Assembly: GCA_036558645.1 (NCBI GenBank)
Contig: DATBFG010000026.1
Coordinates: forward strand, 68,527 to 132,526
Direction: 5' to 3'
Length of the DNA: 64,000 nt
Origin: DATBFG01 sp036558645
GTDB taxonomy: Bacteria; Acidobacteriota; Terriglobia; Terriglobales; Acidobacteriaceae
The translations under genes and the position numbers were made by a program. The notes below the pieces were generated by a model. That model was not told the origin of the DNA, did not search any database, and saw only the letters and a list, made by a program, of their open reading frames with translations. Shown piece by piece: positions 42,799 through 50,871 of the stretch. The first letter of the stretch is position 1. Every line of letters starts with the position of its first letter.

Positions 42799-42834
42799 CG
42801 TCAGTCATCAGCGAGAGGAAGCCGATGACTGACG
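42799..42834. terminator. 11-bp inverted repeat at the E2/phage-block boundary
   Basis: CGTCAGTCATC (42799-42809) pairs perfectly with GATGACTGACG (42824-42834) with a 14-base loop. It lies between the convergent ends of the E2 gene and the phage block. There is no strong T run on either side, so it may act as a weak bidirectional terminator or be a boundary repeat. Confidence 0.45.
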
Positions 42835-42844
42835 ACGAGGCGAA

Positions 42845-43105
42845 CTATCGTGCTTTCGCCCAAATCGAGGCATTGAGACAGTCCACAGTTCCATCGATTA
42901 CTTTTGCCAATCCCTGGCTGAACTTGTCGTTGTCCACGATGTCCTTCGCCGCGATTGCCTCACCCATCGAAAGTGCAGACTCGATAAACGAAAGAGCGGC
43001 CTGCTTCTTGTCGTTGCCGGCACGGCTTCCGAACAAGCCCTCTATCCCATGGACAACCGCTGGTACAAATGCGATCCCTTGAAGCAGTTTGGAAAGAAAA
43101 TTCAT
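42845..43105 (-). CDS. small protein at the end of the phage operon
   Basis: An 86-residue, Ala-rich helical product beginning MNFLSKLLQGIAFVPAVVHG, with GIEGLFGSRAGNDKKQAALS and a central EAIAAKDIVDND. Its opening hydrophobic helix and the position directly after the holin-like gene suggest a phage lysis or tail-end accessory protein. Small proteins of this style are known from phage late operons, but I cannot name a family. Its stop lies close to the inverted repeat that separates it from the E2 gene. Confidence 0.5.
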   Translation of the reverse strand: MNFLSKLLQGIAFVPAVVHGIEGLFGSRAGNDKKQAALSFIESALSMGEAIAAKDIVDNDKFSQGLAKVIDGTVDCLNASIWAKAR

Positions 43106-43159
43106 CTTTAGTTTCTCCTGAATGATTTGTTCGAGCTGAAACTTGGAGTAGACGGAAAA

Positions 43160-43468
43160 TCAACGAATGCCGAAATGGTCGTGCATCGCGATGGCGGCGC
43201 TGATGGCAACGGTGATTGCCGCATTGACTAGACGATCAAAGACACTACGCCGGATGTCGTTCTTTTCGAGCGCCCGAATGCGGTCCTCCGCCAGCTTCAT
43301 GCGTCCCGGTTGCGTGCCGCCAACCAGCATTTCCATCATGGCTTCCAATCTGCCAAGCTTCGCAAGGACACATTGCTGAAAATCGGCATCGGTAACGCGC
43401 AACACGAGCGGTTGTTTCCCCGCCGAGTGTGTGGTCCTTCCTAAGATTTCCTCGTCAATCGTCGTCAT
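43160..43468 (-). CDS. holin-like small membrane protein
   Basis: The 102-residue product has a charged middle (LGRLEAMMEMLVGGTQPGRM, then AEDRIRALEKNDIRRSVFDR) with coiled-coil potential, then one C-terminal membrane helix (LVNAAITVAISAAIAMHDHF). This coiled-coil-plus-helix layout resembles XhlA/Bdr-type phage holin or haemolysin proteins. The start codon overlaps the stop of the hub-like gene (ATGA), typical of phage late operons. The function is inferred from layout and location only. Confidence 0.55.
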   Translation of the reverse strand: MTTIDEEILGRTTHSAGKQPLVLRVTDADFQQCVLAKLGRLEAMMEMLVGGTQPGRMKLAEDRIRALEKNDIRRSVFDRLVNAAITVAISAAIAMHDHFGIR

Positions 43469-45798
43469 AAGGGGTAGTCCAGATGGAGGGCCGTCGAAAA
43501 TCTTGAATAACGCACCGGGCTCGATCCTCCATATTGCCGAAGGTAATAATCCTGTACTCGTGCTAAACGCGGCACGGTGAACGTACGGGTAGCAAAGCGG
43601 CCCACCAAGTTCCGGTCATTGTCCTTGCCCCAGCCGAGATCCGTGCGTCGTACCTCAATACCGCCGTCCTCCGGCGGAATCACGCCCGAATCGATACCCA
43701 CAGTCGTTGAACTTACATCGGTGATTTCAGCTGAGACTAGTTCATCCAGAAATTGCGTGCCTATCTGCGTCACCGTGCTGGTGGCAACCTCAGAGAGGTC
43801 GAAAACATGTCCATCCTGGAACACAAAACCAAGCGACTCCGCGGCATCGTCCGCAAAGTGAATGTCATACACGCTGTGGTCCTCTGCCAGGCTTTTGACG
43901 TCGATCCGGACCTCGCGCACAATACCGCGAAATGTTGTGGTGCGCGACGGTATGTTCAGATCGAGCGCATCGCCGGGAAAAATGTCCTGAGCCTTGCCCG
44001 GGAGGAAGTCGCTCCAGGTTTGATAATCGCCGCTCCAGGCAACACCGGTAGCGTCGTCAAGGAGTGCCAGCGCAGCGTGTTCGCAATCAGTTGAAGAACG
44101 TGGTGGCGGCGATTCTATGTCACGCACAACGCCTCGCACGCCGTCATCATCGCCAAGTTTCTTGCTCGCAACACTCGCCGGGTCGATAACGCGTGCCAAG
44201 GCACGCGCAAGGCCGCGGTAACGCACTTCGATCAATTCGTTCGGTCCGGGCACATATTCGGGGAAGAATTGCAGGGCATCCTGCGTAATCAGGCATTCCG
44301 CGCCATCTGCAAGAGAGCCCGTCAGGCGCGTTCGATACGACTCTCCCGGGAGAGCGCTTCGCACCTCTGCATCCATGGCCTGCAGAAACCGGGTGAAAGT
44401 CAGGGAGCAGTGGAGATCCGTCGCATTCACCAACGCGTACATGACGAAGCCCGGAGCATTCGAGATCACGCCGTCATATAGAACAATCGAGGGTTCGATG
44501 TAAGAGCCAGGATCGCTTGGGTCGACATCGTGTACCTCAAGCACGACCCGCAAACATGCACCGATCGCCGCTCCGCCAACCTGCTTGCCGGCCGGATGTT
44601 TCGAAGAATGAAAGCATTGCTCGCTGCGATAGATTTCCGTAGCGAACAGACGCGTGGTAAAAGCGTAGCGATGCCCGCCTACAGTGTTGATGGAAGGACC
44701 TGTTGCTACTCCGTTGACAAGGCCCTGAATGCGAGAGCCCGTGCCGCTGGGCTGCAGCCTGAAGCCTGCGAGGCAGCCGTTTTGTCTGATGGCTCCGGCA
44801 TAGAGTCCGCCCAACACTCCCTCTGATGGACTGTCGAACGTGGTGTCGCCATGCTGAAGCACCACCGCTCCGCCCAGCTCCACCTTGTCGCCAAAGCAAA
44901 CCGTAGTCTGTCCATCCTGATCATTTCCGCCGCTCACATGAAGCTTGCCGCCCGTCACCGAGATCACATGCTTCGGGTCGGTAACCAGCCAGCGAGTGGA
45001 ATCGAGCGCCGTGCCTGCGTACTCCTCTTCCATGATGATTCGACTGCTACGCGTGAAGGGAGATTGCGAGAGATAGAATCGAGTGCTTAGACCGTCACCG
45101 ACGAAATAGGCCTTCACGTGAGTGCTGGGCTCCATTCGGCCGATCACAGTAACGTCATTAATCAACGCTTCTCTGCTCTGCAGCTTTAACCTTTCCGGCG
45201 AGAAGTCATCATCCGCTTCTGAGAGCGAGTAGTGATTCGTTCCCACAGGAGCAAAGATCAGGGCTGTATCGAGGGTTCTATAACTAGCGCGTGATCGCAA
45301 GGCAAGTGCCCCCGCGTGTTCTGACCACTTCTTCTGCGGAGTTGGCGAGTACCAGGGCAGCACATCGAGATCGGTTACTTCCGTGGTATCGAAGGTGCCA
45401 GGGAGAATGTCCTCGGTAAGTTGCCTGAGCGCATCGCCAGCACTCCGAATAACGAAAGGAGAACGGTCCGGCAGGCGCTTGCGATCGAGTAGAATTTCAT
45501 CGCTTACGGCGCGCAGGCTGTAGCGATGTGCGGGCCCGGCTTCTCCCCAACCCATGTACTCGAACGTAGGTGATTCGGCAACGTATCCTGAGAACAGGAC
45601 CAGACCGGTTTGCTTGCTGAACTGCACGCGCGCGCCCAAGGGCGGCACAATAAATGCAGGACTATCCCCAATAAGGCCAAACCGCAGTTCCGAAGCCTGA
45701 TTCAAGCGCCGGACAATCTGCGGCAGATTGGCTGCGTCGAGCGCATGTGTGTAGTCACAAGCGCCGAAGCCATCGAAATTATCGATTTCCAGTTTCAT
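43465..45798 (-). CDS. large phage tail protein, hub/baseplate-like
   Basis: From the ATG at 45798 the product is 777 residues; a TTG at 45822 would add eight more. The N-terminal part has VQFSKQTGLVLFSGYVAESP and YSLRAVSDEILLDRKRLPDR, the pattern of phage hub or baseplate proteins related to gp27. The middle (about 270-430) has HVISVTGGKLHVSGGNDQDG and a run of beta-strands resembling a lectin/concanavalin-like insert. The C-terminus, RVQDYYLRQYGGSSPVRYSR, is strand-rich and basic. It is the largest gene of the block, placed where tail tip genes usually lie. The assignment is by position and general pattern. Confidence 0.55.
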   Translation of the reverse strand: MKLEIDNFDGFGACDYTHALDAANLPQIVRRLNQASELRFGLIGDSPAFIVPPLGARVQFSKQTGLVLFSGYVAESPTFEYMGWGEAGPAHRYSLRAVSDEILLDRKRLPDRSPFVIRSAGDALRQLTEDILPGTFDTTEVTDLDVLPWYSPTPQKKWSEHAGALALRSRASYRTLDTALIFAPVGTNHYSLSEADDDFSPERLKLQSREALINDVTVIGRMEPSTHVKAYFVGDGLSTRFYLSQSPFTRSSRIIMEEEYAGTALDSTRWLVTDPKHVISVTGGKLHVSGGNDQDGQTTVCFGDKVELGGAVVLQHGDTTFDSPSEGVLGGLYAGAIRQNGCLAGFRLQPSGTGSRIQGLVNGVATGPSINTVGGHRYAFTTRLFATEIYRSEQCFHSSKHPAGKQVGGAAIGACLRVVLEVHDVDPSDPGSYIEPSIVLYDGVISNAPGFVMYALVNATDLHCSLTFTRFLQAMDAEVRSALPGESYRTRLTGSLADGAECLITQDALQFFPEYVPGPNELIEVRYRGLARALARVIDPASVASKKLGDDDGVRGVVRDIESPPPRSSTDCEHAALALLDDATGVAWSGDYQTWSDFLPGKAQDIFPGDALDLNIPSRTTTFRGIVREVRIDVKSLAEDHSVYDIHFADDAAESLGFVFQDGHVFDLSEVATSTVTQIGTQFLDELVSAEITDVSSTTVGIDSGVIPPEDGGIEVRRTDLGWGKDNDRNLVGRFATRTFTVPRLARVQDYYLRQYGGSSPVRYSRFSTALHLDYPL

Positions 45799-45864
45799 AG
45801 TTTGGCAAGTTCGGATGCCCAAGTCATTGAGGGCTTTGCGATATTGAGAGAGCGGAGAAAGCGT

Positions 45865-45966
45865 TAACTCACAAGGCCACGAAGGTTCACAAAGGAACGG
45901 AATCGGGCAAGACTACGCGTCAGAGTGTTCCATGTATTCCTCTGTGGACTCTGGCCTTCGTGGTTA
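45865..45966. repeat. inverted pair of host-type CCACGAAGG repeats
   Basis: Around 45871-45896 is AAGGCCACGAAGGTTCACAA-AGG, and at 45938-45966 a related sequence runs in the opposite sense (CTGGCCTTCGTGGTTAG). This CCACGAAGG/CCTTCGTGG type is a familiar non-coding repeat of soil bacteria. It lies in the only sizeable gap of the phage late genes. Confidence 0.5.
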
Positions 45967-45973
45967 GTTCTTT

Positions 45974-46960
45974 TCAGTACACGGCTGCCATCGGAGCCGG
46001 GAAATAGCTGCGATAACAGACCACAACCTGGCCGTCGTTATCATCGGTGTAAGGCAGCGCCAGGAAACTTGCGCGCAGCGCCATGGATGACAGCGGTTCC
46101 GCGATCTCGACAAATTGCTCGCGTTGAATCTCTGATTTCAATGCGCCGGTAGCAGTGAGTCGCGGATAGTAGAAGCAAACTCGTCCTCCTGAGTCTTCCT
46201 CAGCGATGAAGAGCGCCGACCACTCCTGAAAGAACGAACCTCCCTCGCGATCAACGAATGCCGTGACTTTTTGTGCGCTCGCGCCCAGTGCCGGCGCGCC
46301 CCCAGGCAGCGGCTGGCCTAGAACGGCCGCGGTGACGGTCTTTTCCGCGATCCTACCAACGTTGAATGTAACCCTTCGGACGAAATTAGAGTCGTGTTTC
46401 ACATCTGCGGGATCCTGTACATAGGCTGCGGCAATTCCGGTTCCGACGTAACCGGTTTCCTGTTCGTAATCGACATCGATGGCGAGAATGTCTCCTACCG
46501 AAAAGCTGTCGATGGCACCGACGCCGAAGACGATCTCGATAGCCGTCGATTCCGGTAGAACGGCAACTCCAGGCACGGGATTTCCACCCGAAGGTTTGGG
46601 TGACACCTCGGCGCGAGTGGCGAGCACGTTGATGTGTTCTGATCCGCAGGCCAAAGCCATTTGCAACTTGCCCCACTGGCGAAAGTTGAATTCAAGTCGG
46701 GCGTTCAGATCGGCGCGAAATTGGCCGCTGACAACGCCTCTGGTTCCGCTGCGGAGGAGCTCGGTCTTCGTTCCGGACAGTCGTTCAAAGTTGTCGATCC
46801 ATCCCAGGTCGAGCCAAGGTGCGGGAGGCGCATCCAGCAGAAACATGCCTTGTGCCGGATCGAAGATCGCAGGCGAGCCGCTCTGGCGGTCCATGGGAGC
46901 GAAGTACGCGCGCATACGCCGAGAGACAGGCGTCATGGCAGGGCGTGAGGTTGCATTCAT
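45974..46960 (-). CDS. candidate tail tube / major tail protein
   Basis: The 328-residue product has DLGWIDNFERLSGTKTELLR, then alternating strands (GRIAEKTVTAAVLGQPLPGG, TAIEIVFGVGAIDSFSVGDI), and no membrane segment or enzyme motif. A beginning with a G-W-I-x-N strand is typical of siphovirus tail tube proteins. The ATG overlaps the previous stop codon by four bases (ATGA), so it is translated with the upstream connector genes. An assembled tail tube normally needs a tape measure, which is not seen here. Assignment is by order and pattern. Confidence 0.5.
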   Translation of the reverse strand: MNATSRPAMTPVSRRMRAYFAPMDRQSGSPAIFDPAQGMFLLDAPPAPWLDLGWIDNFERLSGTKTELLRSGTRGVVSGQFRADLNARLEFNFRQWGKLQMALACGSEHINVLATRAEVSPKPSGGNPVPGVAVLPESTAIEIVFGVGAIDSFSVGDILAIDVDYEQETGYVGTGIAAAYVQDPADVKHDSNFVRRVTFNVGRIAEKTVTAAVLGQPLPGGAPALGASAQKVTAFVDREGGSFFQEWSALFIAEEDSGGRVCFYYPRLTATGALKSEIQREQFVEIAEPLSSMALRASFLALPYTDDNDGQVVVCYRSYFPAPMAAVY

Positions 46961-47472
46961 AGTCCCACCTCGGGAAAGAAGAAGACTCTTACCGTTGCCT
47001 TACGTTCCAATCTCACATCCATGCTGCCGCCGTTTCTGCCCTCGCTGCCTGAAATGTCTCCAAAGAACGGACCGAGCCAGAAGATGCTGGTGCCGAGATC
47101 CACACTCGGCGATGTGGTGTAGTCGCGCTTGGCGGTGTGTGCGACCTGGCAGATGCTCAACAGTTCGCTATCGAGTGCTGCCAGCGTACGGCCCCGATCG
47201 ATGGCGCTATCGCAGGTCCCGAATGTGTGATGGGAGATGGTGCAAGCCATCTCCATGAGCGGAGGATATCCGCAGTGATGCGCGACCGCCTTCGCTGCGC
47301 CCCACTCGAGATAGAATGCATCCGGCAGGGGCTCGATCGGTATGACGAGTTCATTCTCGGCGACGATAACAGCCGGACGCGTCGCTCCACTCAGTGTGAC
47401 GGTGCGGTTCGGGTTCAGAGCCGCCAGGCGATCCCTCAGCGCCATGTAGAAACTGTCTTTCGCAAATTGCAT
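46957..47472 (-). CDS. phage head-tail joining protein candidate
   Basis: From the ATG at 47472 (with AGGA upstream) the product is 171 residues: MQFAKDSFYMALRDRLAALN, then a strand-rich part with RPAVIVAENELVIPIEPLPD, and PFFGDISGSEGRNGGSMDVR at the end. It contains no membrane or enzyme motif. The size and position between the connector and tail tube candidates match tail completion or neck proteins. No family is named with confidence. The open frame to 47562 is rejected because it overlaps the upstream gene. Confidence 0.5.
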   Translation of the reverse strand: MQFAKDSFYMALRDRLAALNPNRTVTLSGATRPAVIVAENELVIPIEPLPDAFYLEWGAAKAVAHHCGYPPLMEMACTISHHTFGTCDSAIDRGRTLAALDSELLSICQVAHTAKRDYTTSPSVDLGTSIFWLGPFFGDISGSEGRNGGSMDVRLERKATVRVFFFPEVGL

Positions 47473-47504
47473 AGATTCCTCTGCCAGGTCTCCGATAGAT
47501 GCGC

Positions 47505-47927
47505 CTATTCGACAGCAGTGACCCGGTATAGATAGGTTGTGCCGGCGAAGCACTCGCCGCACACGTCTTCCACATGAAAGACCTCGCCGTTGTGCAATAT
47601 TCCCAGCGCGCCGTCGAGTAGTACCTGCGCCGAGGCGACGCCGCGCGCCGCAAGTTCGTCGGCGACAGCCCCAGCCGGCACAAGGAACTCGACGCGCCGC
47701 CGGGGGCCGTTAGCCTGGGTGGGGAGATTTCGAACGACCACCGGTGCGAGCCTGACCTGCTCGATGCCCGGATCAACGAGTCCGAGTTGTGCGCTGGGAT
47801 CGTCCGGCATTCCCACCTGCGGGAGAAGAAGGAAGATCTCTGCGCCGCCGAGAGCACGCAACATGGCCGTGGCCGCTCGCGTCGCGGCCATGCCATAACC
47901 GGTTATCTGACTCTCTGCTGGGGTCAC
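47505..47927 (-). CDS. phage structural protein, head-tail region
   Basis: The 140-residue product has GYGMAATRAATAMLRALGGA, a middle of Pro-rich strands (PQVGMPDDPSAQLGLVDPGI), and ends with CGECFAGTTYLYRVTAVE. The last part resembles the C-terminal strand of small phage head-closure proteins. It starts two bases after the upstream connector gene ends. No enzyme or DNA-binding motif is visible. Confidence 0.5.
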   Translation of the reverse strand: MTPAESQITGYGMAATRAATAMLRALGGAEIFLLLPQVGMPDDPSAQLGLVDPGIEQVRLAPVVVRNLPTQANGPRRRVEFLVPAGAVADELAARGVASAQVLLDGALGILHNGEVFHVEDVCGECFAGTTYLYRVTAVE

Positions 47928-47929
47928 GG

Positions 47930-48556
47930 TCAGCCAACTTTCTGCGCCACGTACGGCGCTAGCAACGAACGAACCGTTGTGTCTGCCAGACTGTCGGAGA
48001 AATATTCCAGATGCATGCGATCGAGACTGCTGGCACGGACATTAAGCGCGGGAGTGGCCTGTGCGTTACGCACGATCTGGGCACAAGCCGATTTCACAGC
48101 TGAGGGCAAGGGATCAACTCCGGCCGTGTAAACGATTTCGACCTCGCTGAAGCCGAAGCCCAGGGCGTTGCTCGGCAGCGTGAGTTCGCCGGTGTGAGTG
48201 TCAAAGTCGATGCTGGCGGGATCCATCGCCACCCACACGCCAGGCAGTCCGAACGCAGTCGATACATCCGCACTCAGTTCTGCGAGAGGCGATTCCCCAC
48301 GACGAGGAAGTGAATACCGCCCCATCACGGAAATAATCGGAGTTGTTGCCGGCGCGACATTTGTTAACGGCAGGTAAGTGACGCGAACCGTATTGCGATC
48401 CGGCATCATGCGCAGCCGCTCGTCGTACTGTGCGACCGCCAGGGTTGCCCGGCGGCAGTGCGCGTCGATGATGGCGGACGCAGCGGTGATCCAGGCCACT
48501 GCGGTATCGGGTTCGAGGCCATAACTTTCGAATTCCGTCGGAGAGAGATAGTTCAT
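47930..48556 (-). CDS. phage head-tail connector (gp6-like) candidate
   Basis: From the ATG at 48556 the product is 208 residues. It starts MNYLSPTEFESYGLEPDTAV and AWITAASAIIDAHCRRATLA, the early helix-rich pattern of gp6-like connector proteins, followed by strands with SVMGRYSLPRRGESPLAEL and VYTAGVDPLPSAVKSACAQI. Such proteins join the portal to the tail. A TTG twelve bases upstream is an alternative start. Confidence 0.6.
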   Translation of the reverse strand: MNYLSPTEFESYGLEPDTAVAWITAASAIIDAHCRRATLAVAQYDERLRMMPDRNTVRVTYLPLTNVAPATTPIISVMGRYSLPRRGESPLAELSADVSTAFGLPGVWVAMDPASIDFDTHTGELTLPSNALGFGFSEVEIVYTAGVDPLPSAVKSACAQIVRNAQATPALNVRASSLDRMHLEYFSDSLADTTVRSLLAPYVAQKVG

Positions 48557-48646
48557 AGGAGGTCTCAAAAAAAGTCCGGGTTCTCAGTTCACACTTGCAC
48601 TCACGTACCATGACAAGCACCGAGAACTGAGAACCGGGAAAATGGT

Positions 48647-49621
48647 CTAACGATTTACTTTGACTTCGGTGTGAGCGTAGAGAGCGCCCTTTACCACGAC
48701 CCCGCCGAACTTCACCACTGCCATTTGCGAGGCCAGCGATCCGGTCATGCCGAGCTGGAATGCCCGCGGATTCGGATCGGTCAGCCAGTGGTACTCGATC
48801 ATGTCTTCGCTGACGATGTAGCAGGGAAGAACCGCGGTTCCGGAGCCGGGTGTACCCGTATAGCCCAGGGCCCATTCTGGAATCAGCGGCAGGTTGCCGG
48901 CTTGGGTGGAGAGCGTCTTCACAACCAGTCCGCCAGCGACTTCAGTCGTCGCGAGAACGGTGTTATATGCGCTCTTCATTTCACGATCGATCAAGTCGAG
49001 CAACACCGGGTTGCCATAGATCGCGGTGGGCCGAACTTCGTAAGAAGAGTTGGCGACCATCTGGGCGATGATTGCCTTCAGGCTGTCGACGATGTTGTCG
49101 CTGGTCGCGATGGTGTGAGTGTTACTGCCCGCCGCAATCTGCGCTGCCGCCCCGTAGTACTGTGGAGTGGTCGGTGTGCTCAGCGAGGTGTCATTCCCAT
49201 TCCACAGCGCGACATCGTGAGTGCGCATCAGGCCTTCTACAGCGTCCGCCAGGTCTTTGGCCTGGAGAAACGCGAACTGGCTCTGCTGCGCTCCGACTTC
49301 GACATCGAACAGGTTGTAGTTGATTTGCGATACCAACGCCTTCAGCGGAACGCTGCGCTCCACACGGGTTGGACCGGTCAGCGTGGGCAGCGAGATACCG
49401 CGGGGATCGACGAAGCCTTGGGCGGCAGTAGGCGAGACGATCGCCGTCTGCTCGAAAAAGCGCGATGGATGCCCGGTTGCGGGAACCTGGCGAATGCGCT
49501 GCCCGAACACGCCCCTGCGCCTCACGATATCGGTAATTTCGTTCTGGTAACGGTTGACTTCGACTGCGCCGGGCCCGAGGAAATCCGCGGCCGCGTGCAG
49601 GTCAAGGAATTGTGCTTTCAT
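48647..49621 (-). CDS. major capsid protein, HK97-like
   Basis: From the ATG at 49621 (AGGAGA five to seven bases before) the product is 324 residues. The N-terminal arm MKAQFLDLHAAADFLGPGAV is followed by EITDIVRRRGVFGQRIRQVP and PSRFFEQTAIVSPTAAQGFV. Later come SVPLKALVSQINYNLFDVEV, TPTTPQYYGAAAQ, RPTAIYGNPVLLDLIDREMK and a C-terminal GVVVKGALYAHTEVKVNR. This is the pattern of the HK97-fold capsid proteins. It follows a scaffold and a protease gene, as expected. It is the best identified structural gene with the portal and terminase. Confidence 0.75.
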   Translation of the reverse strand: MKAQFLDLHAAADFLGPGAVEVNRYQNEITDIVRRRGVFGQRIRQVPATGHPSRFFEQTAIVSPTAAQGFVDPRGISLPTLTGPTRVERSVPLKALVSQINYNLFDVEVGAQQSQFAFLQAKDLADAVEGLMRTHDVALWNGNDTSLSTPTTPQYYGAAAQIAAGSNTHTIATSDNIVDSLKAIIAQMVANSSYEVRPTAIYGNPVLLDLIDREMKSAYNTVLATTEVAGGLVVKTLSTQAGNLPLIPEWALGYTGTPGSGTAVLPCYIVSEDMIEYHWLTDPNPRAFQLGMTGSLASQMAVVKFGGVVVKGALYAHTEVKVNR

Positions 49622-49759
49622 GGTTTCTCCTGAAAATAGATTTCCGTTCGAATTGCTCCCGGTAATTACCGGATCCAACAAAACTCGAGCAAAAAATAAG
49701 GGCGCGAATGTCGCGCCCTAAACGCAGAAACTGGGTACTCGAAACTAGAAACTGCCGGT

Positions 49760-50197
49760 CTACTCAATCATTCCGGCGCGAGCCATTTCGGCCTTCACCG
49801 CGATCCTCTGCTCGACGCTCAACATCTGCAGGACCTTGTCGAGGATGGAGGATTCGATCCGCTCTCCGCCTTCAAAGTTGTTCTTGCCCAGTAGAGCGGT
49901 GATGACGGGAGGAAGCGTCTTGCGCGCCATGCGCGTTGCCTGTGCTTTGAGGTCCTGATTGGACTTTTCAAGCTCGTCCAGTCGCTTCTTCAGCTGAGAA
50001 GCTTCTTCCTCCGTCGCATGTTCCTCTTCACCGCTGTTGGAGGTATGCTCTTCCACGGCCGCCACAATGCGGTCTACCTTTGCGTTCAACGCCTGCTGTT
50101 GCGCATCGAGTTTCTCCAGCACGCGATTCAGACTTTCCGCCGCACTGGCGAGGCGGTCCGCCGTTGCCGAGAGTTGTTGGTTCATCTCGTCATTCAT
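49760..50197 (-). CDS. phage scaffolding-like protein
   Basis: The 145-residue product is a long coiled coil: NRVLEKLDAQQQALNAKVDR, then EASQLKKRLDELEKSNQDLK, rich in Glu and Lys, with a C-terminal FEGGERIESSILDKVLQMLS. This is the composition of scaffold or capsid assembly proteins, and it lies between protease and capsid genes. AAGGAG precedes the ATG. The domain is inferred from coiled-coil pattern and order. Confidence 0.6.
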   Translation of the reverse strand: MNDEMNQQLSATADRLASAAESLNRVLEKLDAQQQALNAKVDRIVAAVEEHTSNSGEEEHATEEEASQLKKRLDELEKSNQDLKAQATRMARKTLPPVITALLGKNNFEGGERIESSILDKVLQMLSVEQRIAVKAEMARAGMIE

Positions 50198-50259
50198 TCG
50201 TTCTTCTCCTTATTTAGCGTTGCCGCCTTTAAATTGTCGCGGCGAAGTATTTCAAGAAC

Positions 50260-50796
50260 CTACGCAAGTTCGATCCAGGCCTCGCGATACGCGGCTTTCT
50301 CGCGGCGCAGAATGGCGGCACCGGTGAAGGTCACGCTGGTGAGCGTCCAAACAGAGGCGCGCATATCGGCAACTGTGACATTGGTGACCTCGTAAGACAT
50401 GCCCAGGCTCGTTGCACCCGCGCCGCCTGGGCGATTGCCGCGCCGCTTGCCCGCCTTCGCAACCTCCTCAACGATCTCAGGAAAGTCCCTTGCGTACAGG
50501 AACCCGCCCAACTGAAGTTGCCTGCCGACGATCTCGGCGCGAGTGATGAAGCCTACTTTTCGGCGAGTGTCGTGACGGTCGAGAGCTGGAGCATAATCGA
50601 GTGCCATTCCCAGCAGCGAGGGGATGGCATCCTCGGCGGCGGCGCGCGAAAGCAGCACACGATGGCCACGCGCTCCAGCCGGTGGCTTGTCGGAAGGAAC
50701 GTCGACCAGCGTGAGGACGCCACGGAACGGCTCGCGATTCGGATGCCCCTCTACCTCCGGCATCACGATCGCCATCGATTCGAGTTCAATGTTCAT
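50260..50796 (-). CDS. prohead protease candidate
   Basis: The 178-residue product has DYAPALDRHDTRRKVGFITR (candidate catalytic His), GFLYARDFPEIVEEVA, GATSLGMSYEVTNV with a candidate nucleophile Ser, and a final WTLTSVTFTGAAILRREKAA. The H-then-S order and position between portal and scaffold fit the HK97/T4-like capsid maturation proteases. It carries no other recognisable motif. Alternatives include a non-proteolytic capsid-assembly protein. Confidence 0.55.
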   Translation of the reverse strand: MNIELESMAIVMPEVEGHPNREPFRGVLTLVDVPSDKPPAGARGHRVLLSRAAAEDAIPSLLGMALDYAPALDRHDTRRKVGFITRAEIVGRQLQLGGFLYARDFPEIVEEVAKAGKRRGNRPGGAGATSLGMSYEVTNVTVADMRASVWTLTSVTFTGAAILRREKAAYREAWIELA

Positions 50797-50871
50797 GTCA
50801 TTGTGTCCTTGAGAAAAGCAGGTCCGACGCGAGCCGGTGAAATTTGAAGATGAAAACTATGAAGTTGAGCC

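Noticed and set aside
42780..43110. Attachment site of an integrated phage next to E2
   Set aside because: No tRNA, integrase or direct repeat was found in the window to support an att site.
48671..49633. 320-codon plus-strand ORF opposite the capsid gene
   Set aside because: Antisense shadow; no start signal and Arg/Gln-rich composition.
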